64,000 bases of DNA from Deinococcus arboris (GCF_009755355.1 NZ_WQLB01000001.1:186001-250000); one strand, 5' to 3'. Positions 10,185 to 18,583 are shown, numbered from the stretch's first letter. Notes: generated by a model not told the origin, from the letters alone. Numbers and translations are program-made.

Positions 10185-11036
10185 ATGACCGACACCCCCA
10201 CCCTCGACCTGGGGTACTCCCTGTGCCCCAACGACACGTTTATTTTTCACGCGCTGCACGCGGGCCTGACACCGTCACCGCTGCCGGTGCGCGAGGTGCT
10301 TGAAGACGTGCAAACCCTGAACGACTGGGCAGTGGAGGGCCGGCTGCCGATCACCAAAATCAGCTACCGCGCCTACTTTGAAGTCATGGACACCTACGTG
10401 GCGCTGCGGGCCGGCGGCGCCCTGGGACGGGGCGTGGGGCCGCTGGTGGTCACGCGCGGCGATGTGGAGGACCTGAACGGGCGCGTGGTGGCCTCGCCGG
10501 GGGCGCTGACCACCGCCGAACTGCTGCTGCGCCTGGTCTATCCAGAGGTGCAGGTGGTCCGCATGCGGTACGACGAGGTCATGCCCGCCGTGGCGCGCGG
10601 CGAGGCCGGCGGGCAGCGCCTAGATGCGGGCCTGATTATCCACGAGTCGCGCTTCACCTACGCCGGGCACGGCCTGACCCAGCTGCTAGACCTGGGCGCG
10701 TGGTGGGAGGGCGAAACCGGCCTTCCGCTGCCGCTGGGCGCCATTCTGGTGCGGCGCGACCTGCCGGCCAGGGTGCAGGCCGAGCTGAACGATGCCGTGC
10801 GGGCCAGCCTCGACTACGCCTATGCCCACCCGCAGGCTTCCCGCGACTATGTGCGTCAGCACGCCGCCGAACTGTCCGACGAGGTCATGCAGGCCCACAT
10901 TGACCTGTACGTCAACGACTTCAGCCTGGATGTGGGCGAGGAAGGCGAGCGGGCCGTGCGGGAGCTTCACCGCCGCGCGGTGGCGGTCGGAGCCGTACCC
11001 CCCAGCTCTCAGAACCTCTTCGTTGAACTGACCTGA
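10185..11036 (+). CDS. mqnD: 1,4-dihydroxy-6-naphthoate synthase
   Basis: Enzyme of 283 aa of the futalosine route to menaquinone; it converts cyclic dehypoxanthinyl futalosine to 1,4-dihydroxy-6-naphthoate. It opens with LDLGYSLCPNDTFIFHALHAG, the family signature with the CPNDTF motif, and continues with LPITKISYRAY, the RGVGPLVV region and the LIIHESRFTY catalytic-His block. The fold is periplasmic-binding-protein-like, but no signal peptide is present. No other mqn gene is in the window. A leaderless start is supported by TACCCT. Confidence 0.93.
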   Translation: MTDTPTLDLGYSLCPNDTFIFHALHAGLTPSPLPVREVLEDVQTLNDWAVEGRLPITKISYRAYFEVMDTYVALRAGGALGRGVGPLVVTRGDVEDLNGRVVASPGALTTAELLLRLVYPEVQVVRMRYDEVMPAVARGEAGGQRLDAGLIIHESRFTYAGHGLTQLLDLGAWWEGETGLPLPLGAILVRRDLPARVQAELNDAVRASLDYAYAHPQASRDYVRQHAAELSDEVMQAHIDLYVNDFSLDVGEEGERAVRELHRRAVAVGAVPPSSQNLFVELT

Positions 11037-11070
11037 CGCTTCTCTAAAGGTTCTCCTCAGCCTTTCTTGA

Positions 11071-11102
11071 AGGCACCCTGAGGTAGGGCTCAGAAGGTGC
11101 CT
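11071..11102 (+). terminator. Possible terminator hairpin after mqnD
   Basis: AGGCACC/GGTGCCT (11071-11077, 11096-11102) encloses an inner CTGAG/CTCAG stem. No T-run follows, so termination is uncertain. Confidence 0.4.
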
Positions 11103-11274
11103 GAGCTTCATTTGCCCCACGCAGGCGGCGCTTAGCTTGACTTCGTTCAATTCAGGCACTTCGCTCTCCTGGCTCTAACTCTGTGCAGGTCTTCATCTTC
11201 TGGCCCCTGCCCGAAGACGTGCCGCTGCGCTGCGTTGCGCTGGAAATTCGTGCGAAGCCGGCCACCGAGGTTCT

Positions 11275-12147
11275 ATGCGTACTCCTTTTCTTACCCTGAC
11301 TGCCATGCTGTGGACCGCCGCCCTTGCCGGAGCTGCCGAAGGCCAGACCATTCCCGACCGGGGCACCGTGAACGTGAACGGCGCGACCGTGTTTTACAAG
11401 GCGGCTGGCAGCGGCCAGCCTCTGCTGCTGATCCACGGCTACCCCCTGAACGGCGAACTGTTCAAGAACAACCGGATGCTGCCTGGCTACCGCGTGATTA
11501 CCGTGGACCTGCCCGGCTTTGGCCAGAGCAAGGCCCCTGGCCGCGACGCCAGCATTGAAAACTACGCCAAGACCATGCTGGGGTTCATGGACGCCCTGAA
11601 GCTGAACAACATTGTGGTGGGCGGCATGAGCATGGGCGGCATGACGCTGCTGCAGATGTACAAAACCGACCCTGACCGCTTTAAGGGCCTGGTGCTGATT
11701 GACACAACCGCCGACCCGGCAGGGGTGGCTGAAAAGGCCATGTGGATGGGCACTGGCCAGCAGGCCCAGCAAAAGGGTGTGGCCAGCCTGGTTGACCTCC
11801 TGCTGCCCCGGATGCTGACCGCCGAGAGCCGCATGAAGATGCCCAATCAGGTGGCGCACCTGGGCAGCCTGATCAAGCAGGCCAGCCTGGACGGCGCTGT
11901 GGGCGCGGCAATGGCGCTGGCCAACCGCCCCGACGCCAACCCGGTGCTGGGCACCATCCGCGTGCCCACGCTGATTCTGGCGGGCGTGGAAGACAACGTG
12001 ACCCCCGCCGAACTACAAATGAAGATGAAGAACCAGATTGCTGACAGCCGCCTGGTCATGGTGCCCGGCGCTGGCCACGCCGCCACTTTCGAGAAGGCCA
12101 TGGCCGTCAACGCCGCCATGCGCGCCTGGCTCGCGGGCCTGCGCTAA
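11275..12147 (+). CDS. Exported alpha/beta hydrolase
   Basis: Protein of 290 aa with a signal peptide (about 1-24, ending GAAEGQ), so it acts outside the cytoplasm. The alpha/beta-hydrolase core shows LLLIHGYPLN (oxyanion loop), VDLPGFGQSKAP, the nucleophile elbow GMSMGG with Ser near 120, the acid GVEDNVTP and the catalytic His in GAGHAATFE. It resembles esterases and haloalkane-dehalogenase-like hydrolases; the substrate is unknown. GAGG precedes the ATG by 4 nt. The next genes on the same strand are exported as well. Confidence 0.85.
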   Translation: MRTPFLTLTAMLWTAALAGAAEGQTIPDRGTVNVNGATVFYKAAGSGQPLLLIHGYPLNGELFKNNRMLPGYRVITVDLPGFGQSKAPGRDASIENYAKTMLGFMDALKLNNIVVGGMSMGGMTLLQMYKTDPDRFKGLVLIDTTADPAGVAEKAMWMGTGQQAQQKGVASLVDLLLPRMLTAESRMKMPNQVAHLGSLIKQASLDGAVGAAMALANRPDANPVLGTIRVPTLILAGVEDNVTPAELQMKMKNQIADSRLVMVPGAGHAATFEKAMAVNAAMRAWLAGLR

Positions 12148-12239
12148 TCCCCGCCGACTGGCCCTGCAGGGAGCTGCCTCCCTGGGGGCCACTTCGCACG
12201 CTGAGCCCCTCTCTCTAGACCACTTCCCCAGGAGTTCCC

Positions 12240-13475
12240 ATGATGAAATCTGCCCTAGCCGCCCTGAGTGCGCTGCTGACCGTTAGCGCCCTGGCCCAAA
12301 CCGCCCCTCCGTCCCCCCGTCCCATCACCCCACCCGAGCCGCCCGCCACGGTGACCGCCACCCGTCTGGAGCCTGTGGCCCTGGAGTTCACGGCCGACAA
12401 GCTGGCGCGGCTGAAGGTGCCGGCGGGCTTTACCATCAAGGTGGTGGCCACCGGGCTGGGTAACGCCCGCATGCTGCACGTCATGCCTGACGGCGGCATC
12501 TACCTCACCCGGCGTCAGCAAGGCGACGTGTGGTACATGAAAGACGTGAACAAGGACGGCAAGATTGAAGCCGTCGAGCGCAAGATGGTTGCCCAGAACA
12601 TCAAGGCCGCCCACGGCCTGGACGTCAAGAACAACAAGCTGTATGTCGTGGGCGAAAAGACCATCTGGGTGATGGACATGGCCAAAGACGGCAGCCTGAG
12701 CGTCCCGCGTATCTTCGCGGACGGCTTCCCGGACGCCGGACAGCACCCCGCCCGCACCATCAAGTGGGGCCCAGACGGTTACCTGTACGCCACCTTCGGC
12801 TCGACCAACAACGACTCGCTGACCCAGAACCCGGAAGAAGCGACGATGCTGCGCATTGCGCCCGACGGCAAGACCCGCGAGATTTACGCGCGCGGTCTGC
12901 GCCATACCATCGGCTTTGGCTGGCACCCGGTCAGCAAGGTGCTGTACGGCGCTGACCAGGGCAGCGACTGGCACGGCGACAACATCCCGCCCGAAGAGAT
13001 TAATGCCATCCAGCGCGGCAAGAATTACGGCTGGCCCTTCTGCTACGGCGACAAGCAGCCTGACCCTTACGTCAATGCCAGCAATATCCCCGGTCTGGTC
13101 AGCAAAGCCCAGTACTGCGCGGGCACCCAGGGCTCGCTGGTCACGTACACCGCCCATGCCGCCGCCATCGCTATGAACTACTACACGGGCACCCAGTTCC
13201 CGGCCGACATGCGCAACGACGCTTTTATCGCCTACCGGGGCTCGTGGAACCGCAGCGAGCCCAGCGGCTACGAGATTGCCCGTCTGGTGTTCGACGCCCA
13301 GAACAAGCCCGAGCGCATTGAGCCCTTCGTGACAGGGTTCGTGTACGAAGAGAATGGGGAGTGGAAGCAGTTTGGGCGGGTGGCGGGCGTGGCGACCTAC
13401 ACCGACGGCAGTCTGCTGTTCACCGACGATCAGAGCGGTGTCCTCTACCGTGTGCTCTACACCGGAGGCAACTAA
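12240..13475 (+). CDS. PQQ-dependent sugar dehydrogenase family protein
   Basis: Exported beta-propeller of 411 aa of the glucose/sorbosone dehydrogenase family. Residues 1-20 are a signal peptide. The propeller contains GNARMLHVMPDGGIYLTRR, AHGLDVKNNKLYV, IKWGPDGYLYATFGSTNN, ARGLRHTIGFGWHP, GADQGSDWHGDNIPPEEIN, KNYGWPFCYGD and AYRGSWNRSEPSGYEI, all typical for this family. AGGAG lies 5 nt before the ATG. It ends directly at the start of the SodC fusion gene, so both are likely co-transcribed. Whether it binds PQQ or oxidises a sugar is inference. Confidence 0.85.
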   Translation: MMKSALAALSALLTVSALAQTAPPSPRPITPPEPPATVTATRLEPVALEFTADKLARLKVPAGFTIKVVATGLGNARMLHVMPDGGIYLTRRQQGDVWYMKDVNKDGKIEAVERKMVAQNIKAAHGLDVKNNKLYVVGEKTIWVMDMAKDGSLSVPRIFADGFPDAGQHPARTIKWGPDGYLYATFGSTNNDSLTQNPEEATMLRIAPDGKTREIYARGLRHTIGFGWHPVSKVLYGADQGSDWHGDNIPPEEINAIQRGKNYGWPFCYGDKQPDPYVNASNIPGLVSKAQYCAGTQGSLVTYTAHAAAIAMNYYTGTQFPADMRNDAFIAYRGSWNRSEPSGYEIARLVFDAQNKPERIEPFVTGFVYEENGEWKQFGRVAGVATYTDGSLLFTDDQSGVLYRVLYTGGN

Positions 13476-14900
13476 ATGAAGACCTTGCTCCCTGCCGGCC
13501 TCCTGATCGGTGCGGCCTCCCTCGGCTTCGCCCTCGCTGGCGGCCTGGACCTCCCCATGGCGATGGCCGCCCCCGCCTCCAGTCCTCTCTCCGCCACTGC
13601 CGCCCTGCGCGACCCCCAGGGGCAGGTGCGCGGCACCGCCACCTTCACCCAGCAGGGGATGAACCTGCGCGTGCAGGTGCAGGTCAGCGGCCTGACCCCC
13701 GGCCAGCACGGATTGCACCTGCACGAGAACGGCCGCTGCACCCCCGGCATTGACCCAGCAACCAATACGGTGGTGGCCTTTGGTGGGGCCGGGGGTCATT
13801 TTGACCCCGGCATGAGCAAGAACCACGATGACCCGGTGGCCGACAACCACTATGGCCACGGCGGGGACCTACCGATGATCACGGTGGGGGCCGACGGGAC
13901 AGGGACGCTGACGTACACAACGGCCAAGAGCAGCCTGACGGGGATGACGGGGGTCCTCAATCGCAGCATCGTGATTCATGCCAAGGCGGATGACTACAAG
14001 AGTGATCCTGCGGGGCTGACGGGCGCGAGGGAACGGTGTGGGGTGATCACGCGCCTGAACTTCAGCGTGCGGGACTACCCCCTGCCCGGGCCGCAGGACT
14101 TTCCCGAGGGCGTGGCCTATGACGCCAAACGGGGCCTCCTGTTCACCGGCAGTGCCCGCACCGGCGACATCTATGCCATCAATGCCTCTACCGGCGCTGT
14201 CAGCAAGTTTGCCAACGGCGGCGGGCAAGGGCGCGGGGCAGCCTTGGGCCTCAAGGTGGACAGCCAGAGCCGCGTATGGGTGGCGGGTGGCGCCACCGGT
14301 ACGGTCACGGTCCTCAGCCCCGACGGGTTCCCGCTGGCTATCCTGAACACGCCCAAGTCGCCCAACGCCTTTGTCAACGACCTGACGCCTGCGGCGGACG
14401 GTAACGTCTACGTGACGGACTCGACCCGCCCGGTCATCTTCCGCGTGACGCCAGACCTGAAGCTGAGCGCCTGGCTGGACCTGGGCCAGACCCCCATCAA
14501 GTACGGCCCCGGCACCAACCTGAACGGTATTGCGGCGACCCCAGATGGCCGCGCGCTGCTGGCCATGCAGCTGAACACGGGCGACCTGTGGCGCATTGAC
14601 CTGAAGACCAAGGCCGTTCGCAAGGTCATGGGCGAGCTGGTCAACGGCGACGGCATTTTGCTGGACGGCCGCACGCTGTACGTGGCGCGCAACAAGGATC
14701 AGGTGGTGAGCAAGGTGATGCTCAGCGCCGACTACACTTCCGGCACCCTGATGACCGAGGAACCCCTGAATGGCCTGCGTTTCCCGGCGACCCTGGCGGC
14801 CATTGGCGGCGACCTCGTGGTCACGCAGGCGCAGCTGGATAAGTTGCAGGGCGGCACCCCAGAAACACCCTTCAAGCTCACCCGCTTTAAGAAGTTCTAG
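13476..14900 (+). CDS. sodC: Cu/Zn superoxide dismutase fused to beta-propeller
   Basis: Exported two-domain protein of 474 aa. Residues 1-32 form a signal sequence. The SOD domain (about 36-195) has the metal ligands H81, H83 (HLHENGRC), H108 (GGHFDPG), H117, H128 and D131 (YGHGGDLP) and H168 (IVIHAKADDY), the disulfide pair C88/C188 and the active-site Arg in TGARERCGV, so it should be catalytically competent. Residues 205-474 form an SMP-30/NHL-like propeller (EGVAYD, LLFTGSARTGDIYAIN, LNGIAATPDGRALL). A gene of this layout occurs in Deinococcus radiodurans. GGAGG precedes the start by 7 nt, and the gene follows the preceding stop with no gap. A terminator follows. Confidence 0.9.
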   Translation: MKTLLPAGLLIGAASLGFALAGGLDLPMAMAAPASSPLSATAALRDPQGQVRGTATFTQQGMNLRVQVQVSGLTPGQHGLHLHENGRCTPGIDPATNTVVAFGGAGGHFDPGMSKNHDDPVADNHYGHGGDLPMITVGADGTGTLTYTTAKSSLTGMTGVLNRSIVIHAKADDYKSDPAGLTGARERCGVITRLNFSVRDYPLPGPQDFPEGVAYDAKRGLLFTGSARTGDIYAINASTGAVSKFANGGGQGRGAALGLKVDSQSRVWVAGGATGTVTVLSPDGFPLAILNTPKSPNAFVNDLTPAADGNVYVTDSTRPVIFRVTPDLKLSAWLDLGQTPIKYGPGTNLNGIAATPDGRALLAMQLNTGDLWRIDLKTKAVRKVMGELVNGDGILLDGRTLYVARNKDQVVSKVMLSADYTSGTLMTEEPLNGLRFPATLAAIGGDLVVTQAQLDKLQGGTPETPFKLTRFKKF

Positions 14901-14919
14901 AGCCGGGTCTGAACAGGAG

Positions 14920-14947
14920 GCGCCAGGACATAAGCCTGGCGCTTTTT
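14920..14947 (+). terminator. Terminator after sodC
   Basis: An 8-bp stem (14920-14927 with 14935-14942), 7-nt loop and TTTTT. Confidence 0.88.
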
Positions 14948-15228
14948 GCTGCTCTGGTTTTCGCTGACAGAGGGTGACTGCTTAAAGACTCGCTGTCACA
15001 GGGCCACCTGACTCAGCGCTCTTATGAATCCTTCCCTCAAGAGCATTGAAGGCTGTAGCCAGACTTCTGCCTCTTTTCTCGGCGCAGAAGGTCCCCGGAG
15101 TTCTGCACAGTGTGCTGAACCGGCTTGGTTGTCTCCCTCCTCTCCGACGCAGGAAGAGTGTGTTATGGCCCTCGCCTCATGCCCGCCAATGTGAGCGGCT
15201 TGTAAGAGCACGGCACGGAAGCGTGGGT

Positions 15229-15234
15229 TACGCT
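15229..15234 (+). promoter_or_regulatory. -10 box TACGCT (leaderless GTG)
   Basis: TACGCT directly touches an ATG (15235) but stands 6 nt before an in-frame GTG (15241). The usual spacing favours the GTG as the leaderless start. Confidence 0.5.
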
Positions 15235-15240
15235 ATGAAA

Positions 15241-16179
15241 GTGACCAAGCAAGGCGGCCCAGCCACCCCAGCCATCGAGGTGCGGGGGCTGTATAAGAGA
15301 TACGGTTCAAACAGCATCCTGGAGGACGTGCACCTGACCGTCATGCCCGGCGAGGTGTACGCCCTGACAGGTCCCAACGGCGCCGGCAAAACGACCCTCA
15401 TCCGCGCCATGACCGGCCTGGCCTTTCCCTCGGACGGCGACGTGCGGCTGCTGGGGCGTGACGTTCATCTGGACGGCCAGCGCGCCCGCGCCTACTTGGG
15501 CGCCGTGGTGGAGGCGCCGGCCAAGTTTTACCCCCAGTTCACGGGCACCCAGAACCTGCAAGTGCATGCCAATCTGGCGGCCATGGCTCCCGGCGGGCGA
15601 CGCATCAGCCGCGACCGCATCCGCGAGGTGCTGGCGCTGCTGGAACTGACGCGCATGGCCGACAAGAAGGTGGGCGAATACTCGCTGGGACAGCGGCAGC
15701 GCCTGGGCGTGGCCAGCGCCATGCTGGCCGAACCCAAGGTCCTGATTCTGGACGAGCCGACCAGCGGCCTGGACCCACTGGGCATCGGCCTGATTCACCG
15801 CATTGTGACCAGCCTGGCCACCAGCGGCTGCGCGGTGGTGCTGTCCACCCATCACCTCCGCGAAATTGCTACTTACGCGCACACTGTGGGCATTCTGACC
15901 GGGGGGCGACTGGTGGACACGGTGGACCTGCGCGCCCGCCAGGCCGCCTACCGCTTCCGGGTGGACGACCCGGTGGGGGCGGCGGCGGTGCTGGAGCGCC
16001 TGCCGTTTGTGCGCCGGGTCAGCACCCGCACCCCCTACGCCATCGCCCATCTGGGCGGCGAGGCCCGCGTGCCCGACGCCCTGAGCCACCTGCACCAGGA
16101 AGGGATTCGCGTCTTTGAGGCCAGCCCCGACCACTTTGACCTGTACGAGTACTACCGCGAACGCGTGGAGCAAGCCTGA
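15241..16179 (+). CDS. ABC transporter ATP-binding protein
   Basis: ATPase of 312 aa of an ABC-2-type exporter. Walker [10 protein letters not shown] is at 44-52, the signature [10 protein letters not shown] near 147, Walker [14 protein letters not shown] near 166 and the switch His in [10 protein letters not shown]-terminal extension of about 90 residues follows, as in the CcmA/bacitracin-exporter class. The start is either ATG 15235 or GTG 15241; the -10 spacing argues for 15241. The permease gene follows 61 nt downstream. Substrate unknown. Confidence 0.88.
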   Translation: MTKQGGPATPAIEVRGLYKRYGSNSILEDVHLTVMPGEVYALTGPNGAGKTTLIRAMTGLAFPSDGDVRLLGRDVHLDGQRARAYLGAVVEAPAKFYPQFTGTQNLQVHANLAAMAPGGRRISRDRIREVLALLELTRMADKKVGEYSLGQRQRLGVASAMLAEPKVLILDEPTSGLDPLGIGLIHRIVTSLATSGCAVVLSTHHLREIATYAHTVGILTGGRLVDTVDLRARQAAYRFRVDDPVGAAAVLERLPFVRRVSTRTPYAIAHLGGEARVPDALSHLHQEGIRVFEASPDHFDLYEYYRERVEQA

Positions 16180-16240
16180 TGAGTGACCTCACCCCTTCCC
16201 TGCCCCGTCCCCACGCTGTCCAGCCCACCGGAGGCCACGC

Positions 16241-17014
16241 ATGCTGACCCTGCTGAGCCTGGAATTCCGCAAGCTCTTCGGCGCCCGCAGCGCCCGGCTG
16301 GCCCTGCTGGTGACCTTTTTGCTCCCGCTGCTGTGGGCCTTTGCCCCCCGCCTGGACGAATTGATTCAGGTGAAACTAACAAGTGGCTGGCAGCTGCCGG
16401 CGGTCAGCATCGGCGTGACCATCGGGTATCTGCTGCCTCTGTTTATTGCCGTGACCGTCGCCGAGATGATTGGGTCAGAGGTCGCGCAGGGCACCCTGGC
16501 GCCCCTGCTGCTGCGCCCGGTGGACCGCACCAAGGTCATTGCCAGCAAGCTGATTGTGGCCCTGAGCTACCCCTTTCTGCTGATTCTGACCACAGTGGTG
16601 GGCTCGCTGCTGGCCGGCATTCCGCTGGGCTTTGGCAGTTTTGCAGGTGGCACCGGGCTGGGGCCGGGCCTGTTTGTGGGCGTCGGCCAGCTGAGCAGCG
16701 ACGCCGCCTTTGCCGAGGTGCTGCGCGGCAGCCTCCTGGCCGGCGTGGTGCTGATGCCGGTGGCGGCCCTGTCGCTGCTGTTTGGCGTGCTGTACCTGAG
16801 CACGGCAGCGGCCGCGCTGGCCACCTTCGCCGCACTGATTGTCATGCGGCTGCTGGTGGTGCTGCCCGACGCGGTTCAGCGCATTCTGCTCACCAGCCAC
16901 CTGAATCTATACGTGCAGCAGGGCGACATTTTGCAGCCGCTGGTGCTGCTCCTGATCTACACGGCGGGCTTTGGCCTGATGAGCATCTTCGCGTTTGACC
17001 GCCGCGACGTATAA
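16241..17014 (+). CDS. ABC-2 type transporter permease
   Basis: Integral membrane protein of 257 aa with about six hydrophobic segments (for example [48 protein letters not shown] and a final [19 protein letters not shown]) and the [17 protein letters not shown] element typical of ABC-2 permeases. It pairs with the preceding ATPase. GGAGG precedes the ATG by 6 nt. The transported substrate is not evident. Confidence 0.85.
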   Translation: MLTLLSLEFRKLFGARSARLALLVTFLLPLLWAFAPRLDELIQVKLTSGWQLPAVSIGVTIGYLLPLFIAVTVAEMIGSEVAQGTLAPLLLRPVDRTKVIASKLIVALSYPFLLILTTVVGSLLAGIPLGFGSFAGGTGLGPGLFVGVGQLSSDAAFAEVLRGSLLAGVVLMPVAALSLLFGVLYLSTAAAALATFAALIVMRLLVVLPDAVQRILLTSHLNLYVQQGDILQPLVLLLIYTAGFGLMSIFAFDRRDV

Positions 17015-17032
17015 AGACTCCTGGTAAGTCTG

Positions 17033-17062
17033 GGCGCCCTCAAGTGGGGCGCCGATTTTTTT
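17033..17062 (+). terminator. Terminator after ABC permease gene
   Basis: GGCGCCC (17033-17039) pairs with GGGCGCC (17047-17053), followed by ATTTTTTT. Confidence 0.85.
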
Positions 17063-17134
17063 GTCCTCACGCCGGGCCGGGCTGCGCTACAGTGCGCGCC
17101 GAATCTACTCACTGCTCTGCCGGAGGTTTCCCCT

Positions 17135-17683
17135 ATGCGTCTTCCTGTCCTGCTGATCTTCTCGCTGTTGACCCTGAATGCGGTGTCTGCGGCCGCTGCC
17201 CCCACCAAAGCCCAGCAAATCGCTGTGTTCAAGGTGGCGGCTCTGGCCCGTGCCAACGTCACCGACACCGCCCTGCGCGCCACAGGCGTGCCGGCCGAGA
17301 CCGTGACCATTGCGGCCGACTACCTGTATGGGCGTGACCTGAATGTGCAGGCCTACGACCTGGACGCTTTTCTCAAGGCCCGTATTCCGAACATAGAGAC
17401 CCTGGCCCAGAGCGGCGCGCAGATCCTGTTCTGGTGCCGCGACGGCTACGCGCCGACCGCCAAGCTGAGCGACGTGCTGGGCCAGGGCGGCCTGATTGCC
17501 GTGCGGGACGCCGACGCCCCAGAAGCCGTGGGGTGGTCCGACGTGCCCTACAAGACAAGTCTGCTGACCGCCGCAGATGTGGGCAATTACGTGGTGTGGC
17601 GCACGGCGCAGTTTCCAGCCAAGCCGCAGCCCTGGGGCCTGGAGACGGTGTACATCCTGCCGGCGAACGCTGTCATCAAGTAG
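17135..17683 (+). CDS. Exported protein of unknown function
   Basis: Protein of 182 aa with a signal peptide (1-22, ending SAAAAP). The mature part has FLKARIPNIETLAQSGAQILFWCRDGY, GLIAVRDADAPEA and a C-terminal WGLETVYILPANAV. The RDxDAP and W-rich ending recall the small molybdopterin-oxidoreductase-like domain found near c-type cytochrome genes, but I cannot confirm that. GGAGG precedes the ATG. A large hairpin follows. Confidence 0.65.
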   Translation: MRLPVLLIFSLLTLNAVSAAAAPTKAQQIAVFKVAALARANVTDTALRATGVPAETVTIAADYLYGRDLNVQAYDLDAFLKARIPNIETLAQSGAQILFWCRDGYAPTAKLSDVLGQGGLIAVRDADAPEAVGWSDVPYKTSLLTAADVGNYVVWRTAQFPAKPQPWGLETVYILPANAVIK

Positions 17684-17694
17684 GGGTTCAGTTT

Positions 17695-17749
17695 GCGCGG
17701 TGGGGCGCCGCTGTGGCCTCTGTCCCTGTAGGTAGGCGCCCCACCGCGC
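17695..17749. terminator. 15-bp hairpin overlapping the next promoter
   Basis: GCGCGGTGGGGCGCC (17695-17709) pairs perfectly with its inverse at 17735-17749. Its right arm ends exactly where the -10 box of the haemoglobin gene begins (17750). It has no T-run and may act as terminator, operator or both. Confidence 0.6.
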
Positions 17750-17755
17750 TAGCCT
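17750..17755 (+). promoter_or_regulatory. -10 box TAGCCT (leaderless)
   Basis: TAGCCT ends 7 nt before the ATG at 17763. Confidence 0.6.
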
Positions 17756-17762
17756 GCCCGCC

Positions 17763-18176
17763 ATGACGGCTCCCCTTTCGCTGACCACGGGCGGCAGCCT
17801 GTATGACCGCATTGGGCCAGCAGCACTGGACCAGCTGGTCACCCGCTTTTACGCCCTGGTGGCCGCCGACCCGGCGCTGGCGCCTCTCTTTCCAGCTGAC
17901 CTGACAGAAACCGCCGAAAAACAGCTGGCTTTTTTAAGTGGTTTTCTGGGCGGGCCGCCGCTGTACCACGAGCGCTACGGGCACCCCCGCCTGCGCGCCC
18001 GGCACCTGCCTTTTCCTATTACGCCAGCGCGGGCGCGGGCCTGGCTGGCCTGCATGAACGCCGCGCTGCGCGCCACCCCCGAGATTGCCGAAGCCGACGC
18101 GCGCGAGCTGCACATGGCGCTCTCGCGGGTGGCCGTGCATATGGTAAACACCCCGGAAGACCAGAGCGAAACGTGA
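17763..18176 (+). CDS. Group II truncated haemoglobin
   Basis: Globin of 137 aa of the trHbO (group II) type. Key residues are visible: Tyr B10 (RFY, Y30), proximal His in RLRARHLPFPI (H81) and Trp G8 in ARAWLACM (W94). LSGFLGGPPLYHERYGHPRL is the family signature. Such proteins bind oxygen or nitric oxide and help with oxidative or nitrosative stress or oxygen delivery. The single gene is transcribed from a leaderless promoter with a hairpin upstream. Confidence 0.92.
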   Translation: MTAPLSLTTGGSLYDRIGPAALDQLVTRFYALVAADPALAPLFPADLTETAEKQLAFLSGFLGGPPLYHERYGHPRLRARHLPFPITPARARAWLACMNAALRATPEIAEADARELHMALSRVAVHMVNTPEDQSET

Positions 18177-18288
18177 CTCCAGTGGCCTGGTGACGGCAGA
18201 GAAGCAAGGGCTGATTCCTGAAACAAAAAGGCACCCGTGCCGGCACCACCGCTGGCCATGCCTGTCTGGGTCAGCCTCGCCCCTTTAG

Positions 18289-18317
18289 TTGACAAGATTT
18301 GTCATCTACTCTAAGGT
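18289..18317 (+). promoter_or_regulatory. Promoter of the ssu operon with inverted repeat over -35
   Basis: TTGACA (18289-18294) and TAAGGT (18312-18317) are 17 nt apart. A perfect inverted repeat TGACAA-GAT-TTGTCA (18290-18304) covers the -35 box and could be an operator. Transcription would start near 18325, just before the S-box. Confidence 0.65.
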
Positions 18318-18336
18318 GACCTCAACCCTGAAGAGG

Positions 18337-18522
18337 GTCACTATCCAGAGCGGCCGAGGGAACAGGCCCGATGACGCCGCAGCAACCAGGAGATCTATGA
18401 CGCAGCCCCACCTCAACTCAGCCTTCCGCGCCTGTCCAGGGCCCGCGCGCTGTTGTTGACCGCTGCCTCGTAGCACCTCTCCCCGGTGCTCCACGCCTGC
18501 CCGACTGAGGGACCGATAGGAC
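18337..18522 (+). ncRNA. SAM-I (S-box) riboswitch with very long P3
   Basis: The 5' half matches the S-box consensus: ATCCAGAG, GAGGGA, GGCCCGATGA and GCAACC, in order at 18343-18387. Candidate P1 is GTC-a-CTATC (18337-18345) with GATAG-GAC (18515-18522). The 3' half has GGTGCT (18485-18490). P3 would pair ACC with GGT and GGAGA (18389-18393) with TCTCC (18478-18482), enclosing about 84 nt that include an ORF. The core is clear; the closing 3' half and long P3 are inferred. It should sense SAM as a sign of sulfur sufficiency ahead of the sulfonate genes. Confidence 0.75.
18397..18459 (+). CDS. Candidate 20-codon leader peptide ending in Cys-Cys
   Basis: The ATG is preceded by AGGAGA 3 nt away. 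The peptide starts MTQPHLN and ends ACPGPARCC, with Cys at 13, 19 and 20, all coded by TGT, a rare choice in this GC-rich genome. It lies inside the proposed P3 loop of the S-box, and its Shine-Dalgarno site is the P3 5' strand. A cysteine-sensing attenuation peptide is the inferred role; translation is not proven. Confidence 0.45.
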   Translation: MTQPHLNSAFRACPGPARCC

Positions 18523-18539
18523 GAGCGCCCAGCGCGCTC
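18523..18539 (+). promoter_or_regulatory. Small hairpin between S-box and second mini-ORF
   Basis: GAGCGC (18523-18528) pairs with GCGCTC (18534-18539). No T-run follows; it may affect access to the ribosome site at 18544-18550. Confidence 0.35.
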
Positions 18540-18556
18540 CCCTGAAAGGACAATCT

Positions 18557-18583
18557 ATGCACCACCGATGTCGCCCGAGCTGA
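18557..18583 (+). CDS. Candidate 8-codon leader peptide MHHRCRPS
   Basis: The ATG stands 6 nt after GAAAGGA (18544-18550), a fair Shine-Dalgarno site. The peptide contains one Cys (TGT). It lies between the S-box and the first operon gene, 73 nt upstream of the latter. Possible second leader peptide; could be chance. Confidence 0.3.
   Translation: MHHRCRPS

Noticed and set aside
12255..13859. Open frame of over 500 codons on the minus strand opposite the sugar dehydrogenase and sodC genes
   Set aside because: It is the antisense of two well-supported genes, is rich in His/Val/Gly as GC-rich shadows are, and has no motif.
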